From Pyxidicoccus xibeiensis (GTDB lineage: Bacteria; Myxococcota; Myxococcia; Myxococcales; Myxococcaceae), in contig NZ_JAJVKV010000003.1 in NCBI RefSeq assembly GCF_024198175.1, positions 434,001 through 498,000 on the forward strand: DNA of 64,000 nt, given 5' to 3'. Numbering within the stretch: the stretch's first letter is position 1; every line of letters begins with the position of its first letter. This document shows, piece after piece, positions 16,770 to 25,751 of this stretch. The position numbers and the translations under genes were made by a program. The notes beneath the pieces are model-generated. The model searched no databases. It was not told the DNA's origin and saw nothing but the letters and a program-made list of their open reading frames with translations.

Positions 16770-17313
16770 CCACCTTCCATCCCCAGGCCGTCAGACGGCC
16801 CTGTGCGCGGGTGATCAACTTCGACACGTAGCCCTCTGACAGCGAGAGGAGCTGGGCAATCTCGCGCTGGCTCAGGTCGTCCAGAAGCTTCAATGCCATC
16901 ACCACCCGCTCCTGCCCCGGCAAGCGGTCCAACGTCGCCGTGGCGCTGCGCACCGCCTCTCGCCGCACGAGGGCCGCCTCCGGCGTGGACTCCGTCTCCG
17001 CGGGGTGCACCGGAAACAAGAGGTCGGCGACGCGCTGTCGGAAGGTCTTCTCGCGCCGCAGGGCGGAGAACGCCACGTTCTGCGTGACGCGAAAGAGCCA
17101 GCCCCTCACATCCTCCTCGCGCAGCCAGGCCTGGTGCTCCCAGGCCTTGAGGAAGACGTCATGTGTGACGTCTTCGGCCCAGCCTGAACGACCGGCCGCA
17201 TACCGCATGGCCCAGACGTAGACGTCCTCGGCGTGCTCCTCGTAGAGCGTGTCGAATGACACAGGCCGGGCAGGCAGGGCGGGCGGGGCCTTGGAGTGGA
17301 GAGCACGCGACAT
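16753..17313 (-). CDS. ECF RNA polymerase sigma factor
   Basis: 186 residues with sigma region 2 (FDTLYEEHAEDVYVWAMRY, AEDVTHDVFLKAW) and region 4 (LDRLPGQERVVMALKL, LSQREIAQLLSLSEGYVSKL). The size and the overlap with a FecR gene place it with FecR-linked ECF factors. It lies 49 bases after the gene at 17363-18265 on the same strand and probably shares its transcript. Target promoters cannot be predicted, although auto-regulation of the operon is likely for this class. Confidence 0.9.
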   Translation of the reverse strand: MSRALHSKAPPALPARPVSFDTLYEEHAEDVYVWAMRYAAGRSGWAEDVTHDVFLKAWEHQAWLREEDVRGWLFRVTQNVAFSALRREKTFRQRVADLLFPVHPAETESTPEAALVRREAVRSATATLDRLPGQERVVMALKLLDDLSQREIAQLLSLSEGYVSKLITRAQGRLTAWGWKVDDGSP

Positions 17314-17362
17314 CCATCACCTGCGGACCTACGAATGAAGCTGGAGAAACTTTCCCCGGAGG

Positions 17363-18265
17363 CTACTGCCCCCAGGAAAGCTGGGCGCCGGTTTCGAGCC
17401 TCGCGCCTCCCCGAGACCAGAGTGTCTCGCCCTCGCTCACATGCGTCACGGGCCGTAGCAGCCCCAGGGCCACGCGCAACTCCGCCGCGAACCGCTCGGT
17501 GAACCGCCACCGGAGCTTCATCCGGGCCCAGCCCGCGGGAGAGACCTGGGTACCGGTCTGGCCCGACACCCAGGCGTCCTCAAACCGGAACGTGTGGAGG
17601 ACGAGGCCCGCGCCCGCACCCGGTTCGAGCTGCAGGCGCTCCGCCACGGAGAGCCGATAACTGAAGAAGGCGCCACCTTGCGCCTCGAACACGGTCAGCG
17701 CCGCTTCGCGGGACACCCCGAGCCCCGCCTCCGCTTCCAGGCCGAAGGCCCCCAGGCCCCGCCTGACGGAGAGCAGGAGGTGTGGCTCGACTCCGGGTCG
17801 GTGCCAGAGCGTCCCCAGCCCCAAGCTCAGGTCCAGTTCGGGGCGCCCTGGGGCGGCAGCCAGCTCCACGGGAGGCTGGAGCACGGACTCGGGCAGAGGC
17901 GGCTCGGGCTCGGGCTGCACCGCCCGCGTCATCTCGGAGAGCTTCTGTGCGACTTCCAGATGAAGCTCCGCGATTGAACCCCTTCCCACCCGGACGCCCT
18001 GTTCGACCCGTTGCCGCGGCCCGGCGGCCTCGAGCCACAGCCCTTCAGGAGTGCGGCTTGCGCGCAGTCGAAGCTGGGCCGGACTCTGTGGGGAGACGAC
18101 CGCGAAGCCCTCCTGGATCAGCCGCAGGGCCACCTTTCGCTCCAGCTCCACTCCGTCCCACCGCCGATAGTCCTGCTCGGGAAGAGCGCGAAGGTCGAAC
18201 GATACCGACACCACCGGGGCCTGGGTCAGGACGACGAGGGAGAGCGCGCAGAGCAGAGCAATCAT
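17363..18265 (-). CDS. exported protein of unknown function, operon with sigma/FecR genes
   Basis: 300 residues from ATG 18265, which opens a signal peptide (MIALLCALSLVVLTQAPVVS). A periplasmic N-terminal part (to about residue 110) is followed by a Pro-rich linker and a C-terminal part with alternating hydrophobic strands (LDLSLGLGTLWH, HLLLSVRRGLGAFGLEA) that suggests an outer-membrane barrel or surface beta domain. No family is recognised. An upstream ATG at 18343 has a better ribosome site (GAGGAAG), but it would collide with the divergent start at 18342. It is first in a four-gene operon and could be the signal-sensing partner. Confidence 0.65.
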   Translation of the reverse strand: MIALLCALSLVVLTQAPVVSVSFDLRALPEQDYRRWDGVELERKVALRLIQEGFAVVSPQSPAQLRLRASRTPEGLWLEAAGPRQRVEQGVRVGRGSIAELHLEVAQKLSEMTRAVQPEPEPPLPESVLQPPVELAAAPGRPELDLSLGLGTLWHRPGVEPHLLLSVRRGLGAFGLEAEAGLGVSREAALTVFEAQGGAFFSYRLSVAERLQLEPGAGAGLVLHTFRFEDAWVSGQTGTQVSPAGWARMKLRWRFTERFAAELRVALGLLRPVTHVSEGETLWSRGGARLETGAQLSWGQ

Positions 18266-18341
18266 GCGGTGATGGCGAGAGTACCGTCGCCCGTGGCCTC
18301 CGGGCAGGAAAGTATTTTCGGCCACGCGCGTAGCCAGGGAC

Positions 18342-20120
18342 ATGACGCTTCCTCGTTCCGTGAGCCTCCTGCTTCTTTGCGCTGGCGCGGTCGCCTGTGA
18401 GGGTTCCATCGGGCACAACCCTCACACCGGAGGAGGCGAACCCGATCCGCCGTCCGCGTCCGATTCCGTCCGTCCGGCGCCAGCGAGCTTCTCCTGCGAC
18501 GCGAACGCCGTCCCCGCGGACCTTCCGTTTCCCCGGCTGTCCCGGACGCAGCTGATGAACTCGCTTCGCTTCGCCATTGCCCGTGCGCTGCCGAACGAGG
18601 CCGACGCCCTCTGGGCGAAGCTCACGCCCATCCTTGCCCGGTACCCCACGGACCGGCGCACTCCCGCGCCCGGTGACTTGAAGGGCGGCTTCAGCCGGCT
18701 GGACCAATCCATCCAGCAGACCCAGGTCGACGTCATGTATGACCTGGGCAAGGCCGTAGCCCAGGAGCTCACCAGCACCGACGCGCGCCGCAACGCGCTC
18801 CTGGGAAGCTGCGCGAGCGACAGCCAGACCGCCAACGACCGGGCCTGCCTGGAGACCTTCGTCCGGGGATGGGGCTCCCGCGTCCTGCGCTACCCACTGC
18901 CGCCGGCGGAGGTCACCGCCTTCGCCGACATCGCCGGGGCCACTCCGGTGGACAGGGCGGCGGTGGCAGACGTCATCACCACCCTCTTGAACTCGCCCTG
19001 GTTCCTCTACCGGGTCGAGCATGGCACCACCGCCGGCCAGCCGGTGAGCCCCCTCTCCGCGTTCGAGCTGGCCGCGAAGCTGTCCTACCAACTCTGGCAG
19101 GCGCCTCCGGACGACTCGCTCTGGGCCGCGGCGGCCGATGGCTCGCTCCTGACCGCGAGCGGCTTCAACGCCCAGCTCGACCGGATGATGAAGAGCCCCC
19201 AGCTGCGAAGCTCGCTGGACGAGTTCGTCAGCGAGTGGCTGCGGCTCGAGGAGCTGCCGTCGCTGGTGGCGCTCCGGAACGACCCGGTCTACCAGGCCTT
19301 CGTCGGAGCGGAGATGCCCACGGACGCCGCGCGCACCGCGATGTTCGAGGACGTCCAGCTCTCCGCCTGGAACACCGTCGTGTCCGGTGGCTCGGTGAGC
19401 GACTTCCTTCATGACCGGAGGTCCTACACGGCGGACCCATTCCTGGCCGCCATCTACGGTGTCCCCGTCTGGAATGGCTCTGGTCCGGCGCCGGTCATCC
19501 CGTCCCGGAACCGCAGCGGCCTGCTGACCCGCGCGGCGTTGCTGGCCACGGGGACCGCGTCGACACGTCCCATCCACAAGGGCTACCTGGTGCGAAACGC
19601 CCTGCTCTGCCAGCAAGTCGGGGCCCCTCCGCCCAATGCCAGCGACAGGCCTCCCGCGCCGACGGAGCACATGACGACGCGACAGGTGGTGGCCCAGCTC
19701 ACCTCCGGAGGCAGCTGCGGCGGATGTCACAACAACATCATCAATCCACCGGGCTTCGTGCTGGAAGGGTTCGATGCGCTCGGACGGGAGCGCAGCGTGG
19801 AGCGGCTGTACAGCCCGCAGGGCCACGAGACCGCCACGCCCCCCGTGGACACCTCGGCGGACGTGTGGCTCTACGACTCCGAGCAACGAGTCATCTCCAA
19901 CGCCGCGGAGCTCTCGCGGATGATTGATGACAGCCAGCTCTTCGAGTCATGCGTTGCGCAACACTACTTCCGCTTCGCGCACGCTCGCGTGGAGTCCACC
20001 TCCCGCGATGGCTGCCTGCTCTCGGAGCTGGAGGCGGTCGCGCGCAGCGGCGCACCGATGGCCGACCTGCTGAAGACCGTCGCCCATCATCCCACGTTCA
20101 AGCAGAGGAGCTTCCAGTGA
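18342..20120 (+). CDS. DUF1592/DUF1588/DUF1585 domain lipoprotein with c-type haem motif
   Basis: 592 residues. A lipoprotein signal ends in GAVAC. Domains in order are a DUF1587/1595-like N-terminal part (FPRLSRTQLMNSLRFAI), DUF1592 (TTLLNSPWFLYRVEHG), DUF1588 (RSGLLTRAALLATGTASTRP) and DUF1585 (late DDSQLFESCVAQHYFRF). A haem-binding CGGCH at 459-463 fits the periplasmic cytochrome-like nature of this family, common in planctomycetes and myxobacteria. It is paired with a DUF1552 gene by a GTGA overlap, the standard partner. Their role is unknown. Confidence 0.85.
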   Translation: MTLPRSVSLLLLCAGAVACEGSIGHNPHTGGGEPDPPSASDSVRPAPASFSCDANAVPADLPFPRLSRTQLMNSLRFAIARALPNEADALWAKLTPILARYPTDRRTPAPGDLKGGFSRLDQSIQQTQVDVMYDLGKAVAQELTSTDARRNALLGSCASDSQTANDRACLETFVRGWGSRVLRYPLPPAEVTAFADIAGATPVDRAAVADVITTLLNSPWFLYRVEHGTTAGQPVSPLSAFELAAKLSYQLWQAPPDDSLWAAAADGSLLTASGFNAQLDRMMKSPQLRSSLDEFVSEWLRLEELPSLVALRNDPVYQAFVGAEMPTDAARTAMFEDVQLSAWNTVVSGGSVSDFLHDRRSYTADPFLAAIYGVPVWNGSGPAPVIPSRNRSGLLTRAALLATGTASTRPIHKGYLVRNALLCQQVGAPPPNASDRPPAPTEHMTTRQVVAQLTSGGSCGGCHNNIINPPGFVLEGFDALGRERSVERLYSPQGHETATPPVDTSADVWLYDSEQRVISNAAELSRMIDDSQLFESCVAQHYFRFAHARVESTSRDGCLLSELEAVARSGAPMADLLKTVAHHPTFKQRSFQ

Positions 20121-21724
20121 GCAACACACCTGTCTTCCGATGGGACCGCCGCATGTTCCTGCGCGGCGCGGGCGGAGCCGTGCTGGCGTTGCCGCTGCTC
20201 CCATCGCTCTTGAGCCCCCGCGAAGCGAAAGCCCAGGCCGCCTGGCGCCCGAAGTGCTTCGTGCATTTCCGTACCCCCCACGGAGCCATCTTTGGCGCGA
20301 GCATGTGGCCGGCGGACCCGGCGCTGACGCAGTCCCTGTTCTACGCGGACCACGACGTCCGGCGGGGAGTCCTGGCCGCGGTGCCTCACGCGAGCGGTGA
20401 TGCGGTCATCAGCCGGGTGCTGACCGCGAAGTCGTCCGTGCTCACGCCCACGCTCGTCTCGAAGATGAACATCCTGCGGGGACTCGACTTCCCCCTCTAC
20501 ATGGGTCACAACTTCGGCGCCGCGCTGGGCTACTACGACTTCGACAAGCAGACGCCCGGCTCACCCCGAGCGACCATCGATCAGGTGATGGCCTACTCAC
20601 CGGCCTTCTACCCGAGCGTCGCCTCCGTCCGGAAGCGAAGCGTCGCCATTGCCGCCTCCGGCACCTCGAGCGGCAGCTGGGGGTACAACACCCCCGGAGT
20701 CCGCTCCTCCGGGGTCGCTTCGAGTTCCATCAGCGGCACTGAGAGCTCACTCGCCCTCTTCGACACCTTGCTGGCCGGCACCAGCAGCCCCGACCCCACC
20801 CGGGCTCCCGTGGTGGACAGGGTCCTCGAAAGCTACCGGCGGCTGCGCAACGGCAACGGTCGGCTCTCGGCCGAGGACAGGATGCGGCTGGACCAGCACA
20901 TCGACGCGGTCGCGGAGCTGCAGCGCCGGCTGGAGACCACCAGCACCGGCTGCCAGGTGCCGCCCCGTCCCACCACCGACAACCTGTCGCTGCGAAGCTC
21001 CGGTTCCTTCGCGGGGGACCCCGCGAAGAACGTCGAGTACTTCCGGCTCATCAACGAGGTGCTCGCCGTGGCGATGAACTGCGGCGTCTGTCGCATCGCC
21101 ACCCTCAGCATCGACGAGAACAACCAGAACCTGACGTTCACCCCCCGCGCACCCCAGGGAGAAGACTGGCACAACAACGTCGTTCATCCAGCGACCGTGG
21201 CCGGGGCGAACCAGGACCTGGTGGTCCAGTTCAACCAGGTCTTCTTCTCGCAAGTGTTCCTCGACCTCGTCTCTCGCTTCGAGCGGTTCTCGAACGGCGC
21301 GGGGGGAACCCTGCTGGATGATTCGCTGCTCGCGTGGGGGCAGGAGAACGGCAACACGCCCCACTTCTCCTTCTCCGTCCCGGTCGTGACCGCCGGGAGC
21401 GCGGGGGGCGCCCTCAAGACGGGCAGCTACTGCGACTACCGGAACATCACGCACAAGGTGAGCGGAGACTCGAGCACGGGCAGCGAGGGCAACTTCCTGT
21501 GGTCGGGCCTCCTCTACAACCAGTGGCTCGGCACGGCGCTCATGGCGATGGGCATTCCGAAATCGGAATGGGGCGAACCCGACCACCCCGGCTACGGCTG
21601 GAAGGCGTCGTACCAGTCGACCTACGAGTACTTCTTCACGAACAACGGCTTCACCTCGGCGCAGGCCTATCCGGCGTCGATGTGGCAGAAGACCGGAGAG
21701 CTGCTGCCATTCCTCGCGCCCTGA
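20117..21724 (+). CDS. DUF1552 domain protein, Tat-exported
   Basis: 535 residues from a GTG that overlaps the previous stop (GTGA). A twin-arginine signal is visible: DRRMFLRGAGGAVLALPLLP. DUF1552 motifs follow, including FRTPHGAIFGASMWP, GLDFPLYMGHNFG and SLLAWGQENGNTPHFS. The protein resembles the alkaline-phosphatase-like fold of DUF1501 proteins that travel with DUF1592 partners, and Tat export suggests folding with a metal in the cytoplasm. Function unknown. It converges on the leucine-rich repeat gene with 63 bases between and no clear terminator. Confidence 0.85.
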   Translation: MSNTPVFRWDRRMFLRGAGGAVLALPLLPSLLSPREAKAQAAWRPKCFVHFRTPHGAIFGASMWPADPALTQSLFYADHDVRRGVLAAVPHASGDAVISRVLTAKSSVLTPTLVSKMNILRGLDFPLYMGHNFGAALGYYDFDKQTPGSPRATIDQVMAYSPAFYPSVASVRKRSVAIAASGTSSGSWGYNTPGVRSSGVASSSISGTESSLALFDTLLAGTSSPDPTRAPVVDRVLESYRRLRNGNGRLSAEDRMRLDQHIDAVAELQRRLETTSTGCQVPPRPTTDNLSLRSSGSFAGDPAKNVEYFRLINEVLAVAMNCGVCRIATLSIDENNQNLTFTPRAPQGEDWHNNVVHPATVAGANQDLVVQFNQVFFSQVFLDLVSRFERFSNGAGGTLLDDSLLAWGQENGNTPHFSFSVPVVTAGSAGGALKTGSYCDYRNITHKVSGDSSTGSEGNFLWSGLLYNQWLGTALMAMGIPKSEWGEPDHPGYGWKASYQSTYEYFFTNNGFTSAQAYPASMWQKTGELLPFLAP

Positions 21725-21787
21725 CAGACTCGGGAGGCCTGGGATGGCCGCCGCACCTGCCAGGAGACGCGGGCGACAGCGGTGCAC

Positions 21788-23452
21788 CTAGAGGTCGAAG
21801 CGGCCCTTGAAGATGCTCAGGGCCTCGCCATCCAGCGGATTCTGCTTGAAGCCCAGCAGCATGAACCTGGGCAGGTAGGGCGACTCGACGAGAGCGCGGG
21901 CACCCTCCGGACCGATGCCGTTCCTTCCCAGCATCAGCCGCTCGAGGCCGGAGAGCAGGGGCGAGCCGGCGATGGCGCGTGCGCCCGCGTCGCCGATTCC
22001 GTTGGAATCCAGGTCCAACGACTTGAGGTGCGCGACAAGGGGAGAGCGGACCAGCGCGAGCGCACCCTCGGCGCCGATGCCACAGTTCTCCAGGTCCAGC
22101 GACTGGAGACGGCGGCAGGGAGCGTCCGCGAGCGCGCGGGCACCCTCGGGCCCGAGGCTGTTGCCCTTCAGGCCGAGGTGCTCGACGGAGGCCAGGACCC
22201 ATGAGCGAGCAAGCGCGCTGACCCCCTCGGGCCCGATGCCATTGCTCCCCAGGGCCAGCACCCTGAGACGCGTGGCGGAGGCAGCTCCGGCCAGGGCCAG
22301 CGCGCCTGTGTCTCCGAGGCCATTGGCCGCCAGGGACAGCTCCTCGAGGCGCGCGAGGTGGGGACTGCTGGCGAGCGCTTCGACTCCCTCTCCGCCAATC
22401 AAGGTGACGACCAGTTTGAGCTTCTTCAAATTTGCCAGCCAGGCTGCGGTGGCGAGCGTCCGTGCGCCCTCGGGGCGCAGAGGGTTCCCGGACAGGTCAA
22501 GCGAGGTGAGCGCCGCGAGCTGTCCAGTCCGGGCCAGCGCCTCGACCCCATCGGCGCCGAGGTCATTGTCTGCGACGGCCAGCTTCTCCAGGCGGCTCAA
22601 ATAGGGGGAGGCGGCGAGCACGCGGAGCCCTTCGTCACCCACTTCGTTGCGTGAGAGTCGCAATGTCGTGAGGCGTGGCAGCCCCGTGGCGCCGGAGAGC
22701 GCGCGCATGTCCTCGATGCCGAGGGGGGTGCCGAGCAGCTCCAGCCTCTTCAGGCGGGGACGGTGGGGAGAGTTGATGAGACCGCGGGCGCCCTCGCCAC
22801 TGACCTCGGTGCCGTGCAACTCCAGGTGCTGGAGGCGCGAGAGGTGGGGAGTGCTCGCGAGCAGCAAGGCACCCTCGTCGCTGATGCGCATGGAGTCCAA
22901 CCGCAGGCTCGTGATGCGGGAGAACAGCGTGCCGCTGACGAGCTCTTGCATCTCGGCGTCACCTACCCCCGTGAGCTCAAGCCTCCGGAGGGGCGTCCTG
23001 GCCAGGAGCCCCTCGCCGAAGAGGAGGGCGGACCTCCTCATCAGGGAGACCGTCTCGATGAACCCTCGCTCGAAGTGCCGAGCCTGCGACCAATGGAGCC
23101 CCAGCTCCTCGAGCCACTGATTCTCGTGCAGGCGCAGCAGCTCCCGGGCCCGAGCCCCCAGCTCGCCACGCCGCGGGGAGTCGGGCTCCGCCGCCAGGGC
23201 CACCTGCACCGCGATGAACTCGCCTCGGGGGTCTCCCTGCCGCTGCAGGTGGTCGGCATAGACGAGCCTCGGTGCATCGTCGTCGGGATTGGCGGCAATC
23301 GCGTCGAGGAGCTGCTGGGTGAGGTCATCGCACCCCTTTGAAGGCATGACCCTCTCGGGCTCGTCCCCGGCCCGCCAGAGCAGAGTCGCGGCTTGCCGGG
23401 CGAGCCTGTCATGTGCGCTCTCGTTGGGAGTCTTGCCGTCGGTGTCCGACAT
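21788..23452 (-). CDS. TIGR02996-domain leucine-rich repeat protein
   Basis: 554 residues from an ATG with GGAG upstream. Residues about 40-90 match the TIGR02996 repeat-companion domain (LLDAIAANPDDDAPRLVYAD, GDPRGEFIAVQVAL). The remainder is roughly a dozen or more ribonuclease-inhibitor-like leucine-rich repeats of about 24-28 residues, each with L-x-L-x-x-N/G-x-L-G and GA-AL/EGA. There is no signal peptide or membrane segment, so it is probably a cytoplasmic protein-binding solenoid. This pairing is expanded in myxobacteria and planctomycetes; the partner is unknown. Confidence 0.85.
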   Translation of the reverse strand: MSDTDGKTPNESAHDRLARQAATLLWRAGDEPERVMPSKGCDDLTQQLLDAIAANPDDDAPRLVYADHLQRQGDPRGEFIAVQVALAAEPDSPRRGELGARARELLRLHENQWLEELGLHWSQARHFERGFIETVSLMRRSALLFGEGLLARTPLRRLELTGVGDAEMQELVSGTLFSRITSLRLDSMRISDEGALLLASTPHLSRLQHLELHGTEVSGEGARGLINSPHRPRLKRLELLGTPLGIEDMRALSGATGLPRLTTLRLSRNEVGDEGLRVLAASPYLSRLEKLAVADNDLGADGVEALARTGQLAALTSLDLSGNPLRPEGARTLATAAWLANLKKLKLVVTLIGGEGVEALASSPHLARLEELSLAANGLGDTGALALAGAASATRLRVLALGSNGIGPEGVSALARSWVLASVEHLGLKGNSLGPEGARALADAPCRRLQSLDLENCGIGAEGALALVRSPLVAHLKSLDLDSNGIGDAGARAIAGSPLLSGLERLMLGRNGIGPEGARALVESPYLPRFMLLGFKQNPLDGEALSIFKGRFDL

Positions 23453-23547
23453 GGAGATCTCCGTCAGAGGCTCTCGGCGCCAGGGGTCTGGGCGTCCTGG
23501 GGTACCCGGGGCTTCGCCTCGACTCAGGATTCGGTCATGGTAGCGAC

Positions 23548-24132
23548 ATGGATTCAAGGCCCGCCCGTATCCCGAAATCTTCTGGCCGTGGGGGTGCTCG
23601 CGCGGTAGCCGCAGGCACGCTGTGGAAGACCCACACCTCCCGCTTCTCGCTGGCGCTGGTGGCCATCACCCTTCCGACAAGCGCCGTCATCTCGGGAGTC
23701 TTCGGAGCGTGGCTGTTCTGGCCAGCCTTCAGCGTCACGACCTTCGTGATCTCGATGGTCATCACAGGCTTCATCGTCGGCCTCATCACCCTGTTGTCGT
23801 TGATCGTCCAGGTCGATGCGCCCGGGTCCACCTTCCTCAAGCTCCCGTTTCAGCACATCGAGTGCTTCGAGCACGGGGCCACGCTGCGCGATGCGAGCGG
23901 CGAACTCCTGGGCGACCAGTCCTCCGGCACGCTCCGGGTGGTGCGCACCAACCTGAACCATGGACGGGGACTGGTCGGCGCGGTGGCGCTCGAACACGCG
24001 GGGGGTACGACCTGGGTCGTGCCCTATCAGTTGCTCGGTGCGTGGTCGGGAATGCGGGCCTTGGCACACACAGCGCAGGCGCACCGCATCGAGGATCCGC
24101 TGTTCGACGCGCTGTTGAAGCTCGCCGAGTAG
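23548..24132 (+). CDS. membrane protein of unknown function
   Basis: 194 residues from ATG 23548. Two hydrophobic helices lie near residues 32-85 (FSLALVAITLPTSAVISGVF, VISMVITGFIVGLITLLSLI), followed by a soluble domain (FQHIECFEHGATLRDASGEL, NHGRGLVGAVALEHAGGTTW). No family is recognised. It is transcribed away from the leucine-rich repeat gene. The frame is open upstream to 23413, but coding bias starts near the chosen ATG. Confidence 0.6.
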   Translation: MDSRPARIPKSSGRGGARAVAAGTLWKTHTSRFSLALVAITLPTSAVISGVFGAWLFWPAFSVTTFVISMVITGFIVGLITLLSLIVQVDAPGSTFLKLPFQHIECFEHGATLRDASGELLGDQSSGTLRVVRTNLNHGRGLVGAVALEHAGGTTWVVPYQLLGAWSGMRALAHTAQAHRIEDPLFDALLKLAE

Positions 24133-24291
24133 AAACCCAGGTGTGTTGCTGTTGCTACAGGCGGACTGCTCGGTCTGGCCCGAGAAGCGGTGAGCGTCAA
24201 CGTAGGTATCGCGTGAGAGAGCTCAGCCGCTGCGCTGCATCTCCTGCAATGCCGGGTTGAGGCAAGGAGACGACGAAACGCGGGCTCCGGG

Positions 24292-24546
24292 TCACGGGAC
24301 CTGTGCGGTGGGGACGGGAAAGGGTGGAACCAGGAAGTCGGGAACCGGCAAGGACACCGTCACCGGCAGCTTCTGGCTGTCACCCGTCTCGAGGACGACG
24401 TCGCCCGCCTTGTGCGCGGCCTCCGCGGGTGCCGCCACCGCCGGGGGCCCGACGATGACGGCGAGAAGCAACGGCCAGCCCCACTTCCAACGCGATGCTG
24501 TCGACTCGATGTCCAGGGGGGGCTCCCCTGGAGACCTGTAACGCAT
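24292..24546 (-). CDS. small hypothetical exported or membrane-anchored protein
   Basis: 84 residues from ATG 24546 (a longer start at 24585 is possible). One hydrophobic segment (WPLLLAVIVGPPAVAA) resembles a signal peptide with an Ala-x-Ala cut site, followed by a short acidic and Pro/Val-rich tail ending VPDFLVPPFPVPTAQVP. No family recognised. Bases 24133-24291 and 24547-24682 on either side appear non-coding. Confidence 0.4.
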   Translation of the reverse strand: MRYRSPGEPPLDIESTASRWKWGWPLLLAVIVGPPAVAAPAEAAHKAGDVVLETGDSQKLPVTVSLPVPDFLVPPFPVPTAQVP

Positions 24547-24682
24547 CGGCGGGCAAACTACTCCCCGGCCCCGGAAGAATCGCACCCCGTCATTCAGCGA
24601 TGGCCATCAACCAGTCGGCTCACACGACCATCAACAAAGGTGCGCGGCAACAGCTTCGAGCCTGCCGCTCACGGCTGCATCT

Positions 24683-25024
24683 CTACAGCAGTCCCCCGTG
24701 AAGGCGGCCGAAGTATCGGGCGAGCAGAAAGGACGCCACCGTAAATCCCGCGGCAACCGCCAGGAGATGAGGCCACCTGCGATGGTCGAAATGACCGACA
24801 CGTCCAAGCAACGCATACGCCACCGTGAGGTTGATGAGTCCCCACAGCACGTTCGATGCCGACGACGAGAGTCCCACACCGGGAGGCGAAGCGAAGGGAC
24901 TTTGAAATGGCCTCCCGGCAATGCCCGCCATGAAGTGCGGGATGAAGTTGGCGAGGAAAAGGCCACCAACGACATAGGCGACGACGTGGAGCGGACGGCT
25001 GGCAGGAGACTCAGAGCTTGTCAT
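24683..25024 (-). CDS. small integral membrane protein, MarR-divergent
   Basis: 113 residues with about four membrane helices (HVVAYVVGGLFLANFIPHFM, VLWGLINLTVAYALL, WPHLLAVAAGFTVASFLLA) and a conserved-looking loop GRPFQSPFASPPGVGLSS. The loop is familiar from small bacterial membrane proteins of unknown role beside MarR or TetR regulators. It is divergent from the MarR gene, and the 21-base inverted repeat between the two starts is close to its ATG, so the regulator probably controls it. Confidence 0.7.
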   Translation of the reverse strand: MTSSESPASRPLHVVAYVVGGLFLANFIPHFMAGIAGRPFQSPFASPPGVGLSSSASNVLWGLINLTVAYALLGRVGHFDHRRWPHLLAVAAGFTVASFLLARYFGRLHGGLL

Positions 25025-25038
25025 GGCGGGCTCCCGAT

Positions 25039-25088
25039 GATGTTAGTAGACCCGTCCACGAATATTAGTGGACGGGTCTACCAACATC
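25039..25088. promoter_or_regulatory. MarR-type operator: near-perfect 21-base inverted repeat
   Basis: Arms at 25039-25059 and 25068-25088 are complementary over 21 bases with one mismatch, separated by eight A/T-rich bases. The core of the left arm reads TTAGTAGACCCGTCCAC and that of the right arm GTGGACGGGTCTACCAA. The motif TTAGTRGAC also recurs as a direct repeat at 25043 and 25065, 22 bases (two helical turns) apart. It lies between the divergent membrane-protein and MarR genes, 15 bases from the membrane-protein start, and fits binding by MarR dimers. Confidence 0.75.
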
Positions 25089-25134
25089 AATGCAGGCTTG
25101 TGGCGGGCTTGAGGCGCAGACTACGTTCGCGGCC

Positions 25135-25662
25135 ATGGACTGGACACCCGAGCTTCGCGCAGCGCTGGAGAACCTCGGTGCCCTCAAGCGCTGCCTTCGT
25201 GCGGCAACCGCCAATGCCTATGGGGACCTCGGGCTCGGCGAGGCCCAGATGAAGCTCCTGCGGCACGTAGCGGCGAGTCCTGGCGTGTCCCAAGCGGAGC
25301 TGGCGCGCGCGACCGAGACCGACCCCGCGCTCACGGGCCGCGCTCTACGAGGGCTGCTCGACCGTGGGGTGCTTCGGCGCAAGCGCAGCAACCACGACCG
25401 GCGCGCATTCATCATCGAGCTGGGGCCTCGTGGGGCCACGCTGCTGGCACGAGTGAACGAGGCCAACGCAAAGCTCGTGCAGCAGGTGTCCGCCCCGCTC
25501 GACACACGCGACCTCGTCGACTTCGACCGCATCGCGAAGAAGCTCATCGCTGCCCTCGACAGCCCCTCTGCCGAAGCGTCCATGACATCTGGACCGCAGC
25601 GCGAATCCAAGCGCCTGTCTCGGGCCAGACCTGCCCGAAAGAGCAGGCAGGCGCGCTCCTGA
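25135..25662 (+). CDS. MarR family transcriptional regulator
   Basis: 175 residues. The winged helix region reads GEAQMKLLRHVAASPGVSQAELARATETD, then ALTGRALRGLLDRGVLRRKRSN, with DRRAFIIELGPRG for the wing (parts shown separately). MarR proteins repress neighbouring genes until a small phenolic or oxidant ligand binds. The start at MDWTPEL is chosen because homology begins there; an ATG at 25090, directly after the operator, would add 15 residues. Basic C-terminal tail (SKRLSRARPARKSRQARS). It probably represses itself and the divergent membrane protein through the shared operator. Confidence 0.85.
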   Translation: MDWTPELRAALENLGALKRCLRAATANAYGDLGLGEAQMKLLRHVAASPGVSQAELARATETDPALTGRALRGLLDRGVLRRKRSNHDRRAFIIELGPRGATLLARVNEANAKLVQQVSAPLDTRDLVDFDRIAKKLIAALDSPSAEASMTSGPQRESKRLSRARPARKSRQARS

Positions 25663-25751
25663 CCGACGAGCCAGCGCACTCACCCGCTCCCCCGATGTGC
25701 CGTTGCGCCAGCTCCAGATTTCCCTGCTCGGGCGCAGCCGAGCCATGCCCG

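Noticed and set aside
24133..24291. Possible short frames between the membrane protein and the small exported protein
   Set aside because: No coding bias or ribosome sites on either strand.
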